From Thermomucor indicae-seudaticae (lineage: Eukaryota > Mucoromycota > Mucoromycetes > Mucorales > Lichtheimiaceae), in NCBI GenBank assembly GCA_000787465.1, contig JSYX01000001.1:62001-126000 (forward strand): DNA of 64,000 nucleotides, given 5' to 3'. The notes under the pieces were generated by a model. The model did not search any database. It saw only the letters and a list, made by a program, of their open reading frames with translations, and was not told where the DNA came from. A program made the translations under genes and the position numbers. Of this stretch, positions 59,569 to 64,000 are shown one piece after another (within the stretch, counting starts at the first letter, position 1; every line of letters begins with the position of its first letter).

Positions 59569-61691
59569 ATGAATCAAGTGTTGGACTTCTATAATACGTA
59601 CGTCGTACCGTACCTCAGCTCCCTTGGGCGCCACCAGCAAAACCATCGAAGGCTTTCCATCGCCGCGGCGGTCTGTGTCACAACCTGCTTTCTGATCTAT
59701 GAAAGACTGGTACTCCCTCCTCGTTACTTGCGGGCTGTCCCTCGTGCCAGCTTTTTCGGTTACGTGCGTTCGTTGATTATGAAGTGGCCGATGTATGAAC
59801 GCTACAAACGGTACACTTTGCCTGCTATTGAAGCATCGAATGGTATTTATGCAGTAAGTAATTTATCCATGCATTGATGTGGGAACAATATTTTTGGTTT
59901 GTTTGACTCATCGGATCAACGACCTGATTCATATTTCAGCGCTATGACAACGTTGGATGGACTGCAGCGATTGTGCAACCTGACCTTGCGAAAACGTTTC
60001 TGCTAAAGACGGGTATGTCTGTCTTGGGTAACTGTTGCTGTGAGAACTCCCATCTAACGAAGAGGTGTGCTTTGGGAAAACAAAAAGATATCTTCCCGAA
60101 GATTGATAACAGGCAGAGATTCAAAGATACCTTGGCTGGTCGCTATCTTTTCGGTCCAAATATCATTTTCCTCAACCATGACCATTGGAAAAAGCATCGC
60201 AAGGTGAGAGGGATTACCGTACAACAGAAATGGAGTTGCTAATAACTAAATCCATCCATTAACAGATAGCCAACCCAGCATTTCACAGATCCATGCCTGT
60301 CGAACTTTTTGGACGGCTTACTCATAAGCTTTTCAAAGTCATCGATAGTAGCCCGGATGGAAGAGTTGACTTTGGAGATCTCGTGACGCGTTGGACGCTG
60401 GACGCTATTGGTCTGTCTGGCTTTGGTGAGTTTTGTTGCCTTGACTGATGTTTCGACTCACTCGTTCACTACCGACACGCCCAGAACAGGATTCGATTTC
60501 AACGCTGTCGAAGACGAGAATAGCCCATGGGTGCAGAAATATCACAAGTTTTCTGGCCAAACATTCAATCCGCTCTTCTTCTTTCTTCCTATCCTCGACA
60601 GAAAGCTACTTTGGCTTCTCCGGGAAAGAAAGCGAGCCCATGAGGACCTTACGGAATTCCTGTCGATGTTGGACGAAGTTATTGCACGCAAGAGACGCGT
60701 CTTGAAAGCAAACAAGGAGTCTTTGAAGCATATTAAAGACAACGAGAAAGACCTATTGACTCTGCTTATTGAAAGCGGTGAAGACGATAGTGAAAATGCT
60801 CTATCGGACGAAGAGCTAAAGGTAACGTCCTTATGGCAGGCCTATGGTCGTCTTTTGTACTCATCATCTTTCGAACCTAGAGCAATGTTTGCGCGTTCTT
60901 CTTGGCTGGACATGATACTACCGCAAGCGCCCTGTCATTTGCAATCTACTACCTTGCAGCACATCCGGTAAGAATTTCACCCTAGATATCCGCTACTTTC
61001 AAACTTACATATTTCAACAACAGGATATTCAAGAAAAGGCCCGCCAAGAAGCTATCCGAGTCTTTGGGGATGACCCAGTCGATATCCTTCCCACCGTTGA
61101 ACAAACCAAAGAGCTGGACTACATTAACATGGTCATTAAAGAGGTCAGTCGGTTGATGTTGATAACGTATCCAAAGCAGCATATATTAACTGGTATATCA
61201 CAGAATTTGCGTATCAACGGGCCGGCTATAAGTGTTGTTGCTCGATATGCTGCTGAGGACACAGAACTTGGAGGCGTTTTCATTCCAAAGGGCACAAGAA
61301 TGGTGCTTGATATTTATGGCCTCCATCATAACCCCAAAGTGTGGAAAGACCCCTCCAAATTTGACCCTGATCGCTTCCTGCCTGGCGGCGAGGCTGAGCA
61401 ATTGGCTCGTCAAGGCATGGCCTGGATTCCCTTTAGCAATGGCGCTCGTCAATGCATCGGTATGAACTTCAGCTTGGCAGAACAAAGAGTTTTGCTACCT
61501 TTTCTGCGTAAGTTATCCAGTATGCAAAACGGTAATTGGAGCATCTCTCACTGAATTTGGCTGTGTATTTAGTGCGAAAATATGAATGGACGCTTCCGCA
61601 GGATACTATCCATAAGAACGGCGTGGTCACCAGCGGCAGCGGTATCAACCGGCCTGTTATGCTTAATGTGCAATTTAAGAGAAGATACTGA
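59569..61691 (+). CDS. cytochrome P450 monooxygenase
   Basis: Nine exons (59569-59853, 59940-60012, 60088-60203, 60266-60425, 60490-60821, 60881-60967, 61024-61143, 61204-61507, 61573-61691) give 531 residues. An N-terminal membrane anchor (AAAVCVTTCFLIYERLVLP) places it on the ER. Landmarks are the I-helix AGHDTTAS, the K-helix ExxR as ENLR (its Glu ends exon 7), the PERF-like FDPDRFLPGG, and the haem loop FSNGARQCIG with the axial Cys. An upstream in-frame ATG at 59506 would add 21 residues; I chose 59569 because it places the anchor at the usual distance. Distantly CYP3/CYP4-like fungal type; the substrate cannot be predicted. Confidence 0.95.
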
Positions 61692-62147
61692 TGCAAGTTG
61701 CACAAAGTTTTTGAACCCTGTTATTCTCGACAGCCATCTAAGGATGTACAATCAGTTGTTTCCTCATATTGTGTAGGTTACATAAGATCAATAAGGACTA
61801 TCATTCTTTTTCCTTGTCTTATTTACTGTATGTACTGAGCGCGTGCAAATCAACTTTCTACATTGGTTTAGGTTTCATATCTTCGCCACAGACGCGTAAG
61901 CGTAGCAAAATGAAATAACTGCGGACTTACGACGGGAAACGACAGGTTTTGTTTGCTCGTTCAGGCGCACTACTGAACTGTGGATATAACGTAACGACGT
62001 CGATCCTTTCGGTAAGAAGACGGCGGGTAACTTCAAGGTATAGGTTGCTATATTACTTATCATTTGCCATGCGACCTGGCACCGGTATTGTCCATTCCTC
62101 CTCATGTAGTGCCTTTCAACGTCGGTTAGAGCGCACCAACAATCAGC
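61692..62147. promoter_or_regulatory. spacer upstream of SEC24
   Basis: 456 bp between the P450 stop and the SEC24 start; P450 3' UTR and SEC24 promoter. Nothing more specific is seen. Confidence 0.4.
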
Positions 62148-64000
62148 ATGCAGAGTGCACCGATGAATTCTATACCAAATCCTGGTTTTCGGTCAACAAA
62201 TGGGGGGACACCACCACCACCTAATACCGGAATCCCATATCGCCCGCCGGCTACACCACCTCCTCAGCAACAACCGGCAGGCGGATCGCCAATGATGCGA
62301 CCGGGATTCCGTCCGTCTTATACCGATTCTTCTTATGCTCACACGCGTGGTCATCCACAGACACAACAACCTCCTGTATCTCCGCATCCTCTACCCGGTG
62401 TGCGTCCAGCTTCGCAACAGGGTGTAAGAACTTTCATGCCTTCAACGCAGCCAGGAACAGTAGTGAATACTGTTCCCGGTGTACCGCGTCCAATTGCGGG
62501 TCAAACACCTCCGGGGCCAGTAGTACCATCGGTTCCGAATACACCTCCTACGGGCGTTAACAGTCCAACCACGTCCACGATATCCTCCGGTGGTCCTCAG
62601 TCACCAGTCGTAGATCAATCGATGCATAACAAGGCGCGGAAAAGAATGTATCCGGAGCAGATTGCCAATGCGTATCTTGATACAGCGCCTTCACCGCTTT
62701 CAGGTCATGGATATAGCCAGCAGCAAACTGGAGCATCATCCCCGATGCCGTCAATGACACCACCTCAGTACACCACGCCGCAGGACAGAGGCTATCACGC
62801 TGGAGGATTGAACACCATGACTAACCAGTTTGGAGCTATGAACATTAACGGTTTAAAAGCTCCGGTAAGTTGCGTGTTTCCTTTTGTATTTTTAATGAAC
62901 ATAGTACGTGCTTATTGATCCTCTGCTTGACTGCTTTAAGGAACTGAACCAATCCGTTCCGTTGATCGGTGCTCCTCCAGTAATTTCAGACTTGTATGCA
63001 CCACCTCCTCAGATCAACCTTCCGCCAAACGTATGAACTATGAGTAACTGGGTTTGTGGAGGCTGCAAATTAACTGGACGTTTCTTGTTTAGTCTACCGT
63101 CACCGACTCTCCGTTTGCAAACAGCGATCCATCATTCAAATGCTGTACTTTGAACGCTATTCCGGTAAACGGAAGCTTGCTAAAGAAATCCAGACTTCCG
63201 TTGGCGTTGGTCCTCGCTCCCTATCGTACTTCTGACGGTGAGAATGTACGGGTTGCCTTCGTTGTTTTGGGCCAAGCACCGACGACTGTCTGCTGACGGT
63301 TTCAATGATTTAGGATAAAATACCGGTTATTAGAGATTCCGTAATTGCTCGGTGTCGGCGTTGCAGGGCATATATCAACCCTTTTGTTACCTTTGTGGAA
63401 GGCGGTCAGCGTTGGAAGTGTAATCTGTGCTTTTTACTGAATGACGGTAAGCATATGTTTCTAGAATATCAGAATAAATTGCTGACGTAGCATGACAGTG
63501 CCAGCAGCTTTTGACTATGACCCTCAGACTCAACAACCAGCGGATCGATGGAAGCGTGCAGAGCTCAATTATGCATGCGTTGAATTCGTTGCTCCCACCG
63601 AATATATGGTAGTATTATGCTAGGTTCGATGTTTCTATACATATTTGTCAATCTAATTTTATAACGCCTGATCAAGGTTCGGCCGCCTCAAGCTCCCGCG
63701 TACGTATTTGTGATTGACGTGTCTTATTCGGCTGTTCAATCAGGCATGGTAGCAGCAGCAGCGCGCACCATTCTGGAATCGTTGGAGCGGATACCCAATC
63801 GTGAAAACCGAACAAAGATTGCCCTTATCACCGTGGACAGTGCCTTGCATTTTTACAACCTGAACCCGGCACTTTCAGACGCACAAATGCAAGTCGTTTC
63901 AGATATTGAGGACGTCTTCCTTCCGCAACCCGCCCACTTACTTGCCGACCTGTCGAGTCGTAAAGAACTTGTCAAGTCACTCTTGCAAAAATTACCGGAT
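62148..64000 (+). CDS. SEC24: COPII coat cargo-binding subunit Sec24, N-terminal part (3' truncated)
   Basis: Exons 62148-62864, 62941-63030, 63093-63245, 63314-63446, 63499-63608 and 63677 to the window edge, all in frame, about 508 residues so far. The Pro/Gly/Gln-rich N-terminus is followed by [10 protein letters not shown]. The conserved Sec24 part starts at [15 protein letters not shown], then [10 protein letters not shown] and [17 protein letters not shown]. The Sec24 zinc finger is RCRRC...KCNLC (C-x2-C, 18 residues, C-x2-C), and the trunk (vWA-like) begins [17 protein letters not shown]. Sec24 selects cargo at ER exit sites as part of the Sec23/24 inner coat. The trunk is cut at 64000 and the gelsolin-like and beta-barrel parts lie beyond. 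Confidence 0.95.

Overview
This window is nuclear DNA from a filamentous fungus, most likely an early-diverging Mucoromycota and probably Mucorales. The evidence is about 17 ordinary eukaryotic genes split by many short GT-AG introns (about 47-76 nt), fungal-type proteins (a Gal4-type Zn2Cys6 regulator, RIB7, an Sds3-like subunit, a fungal P450), and transposase and Fanzor relics of kinds I associate with Mucorales. Also present are Integrator subunit 3 and a ZNFX1-type helicase, which yeasts lack. Gene models were spliced by eye and checked for reading-frame closure; where exon coordinates are listed they sum to a multiple of three.

Layout. 1-2378 (+) is the 3' part of INTS3. 2379-4257 is gene-poor. 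4258-5230 (+) is RIB7. 5390-7202 (-) is a Zn2Cys6/PAS transcription factor. 7649-14313 (-) is a SEC7/BIG-type ARF-GEF. 14742-17365 (-) is a mitochondrial PPR-like protein, which shares a 221-bp divergent promoter with a TIA1/PUB1-like RNA-binding protein (17587-19715, +). A long run of minus-strand genes follows: a small 4-TM protein (20447-21072), a PHD/extended-PHD protein (21402-24671), an LRR protein (24918-27088), a FAM192A/NIP30 protein (27758-28541), EMC4 (29028-29857) and a paralogue of the small 4-TM protein (30133-30836). A decayed 2.4-kb TA-flanked transposon (31544-33956) comes next, then an Sds3-like HDAC-complex subunit (34204-36191), the PP1 regulator Sds22 (36971-38577) and a ZNFX1-like helicase with NFX1 and RZ zinc fingers (39182-45804).

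46.2-57 kb is an accessory island without a recognisable host gene. It holds about five diverged copies of an unidentified non-coding repeat of roughly 1.8 kb, a TA-flanked MITE (53598-54013), a deleted Fanzor (eukaryotic TnpB-like RNA-guided nuclease) pseudogene (54076-55150), and a full-length Tc1-type element with an open DD34E transposase (55262-56607) that split an older ORF. Housekeeping genes resume with La/LHP1 (57474-58603, -), a cytochrome P450 (59569-61691, +) and the 5' part of SEC24 (62148-64000, +), which is cut by the window end.

The genes do not form a pathway cluster. Secretory-pathway proteins (SEC7, EMC4, SEC24), chromatin and transcription factors (INTS3, PHD protein, Sds3-like, Zn2Cys6/PAS) and RNA-binding proteins (TIA1-like, PPR, ZNFX1, La) are simply interspersed. 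The most interesting parts are the Fanzor relic, the repeat island, the 4-TM paralogue pair and the ZNFX1 helicase with an altered motor motif.
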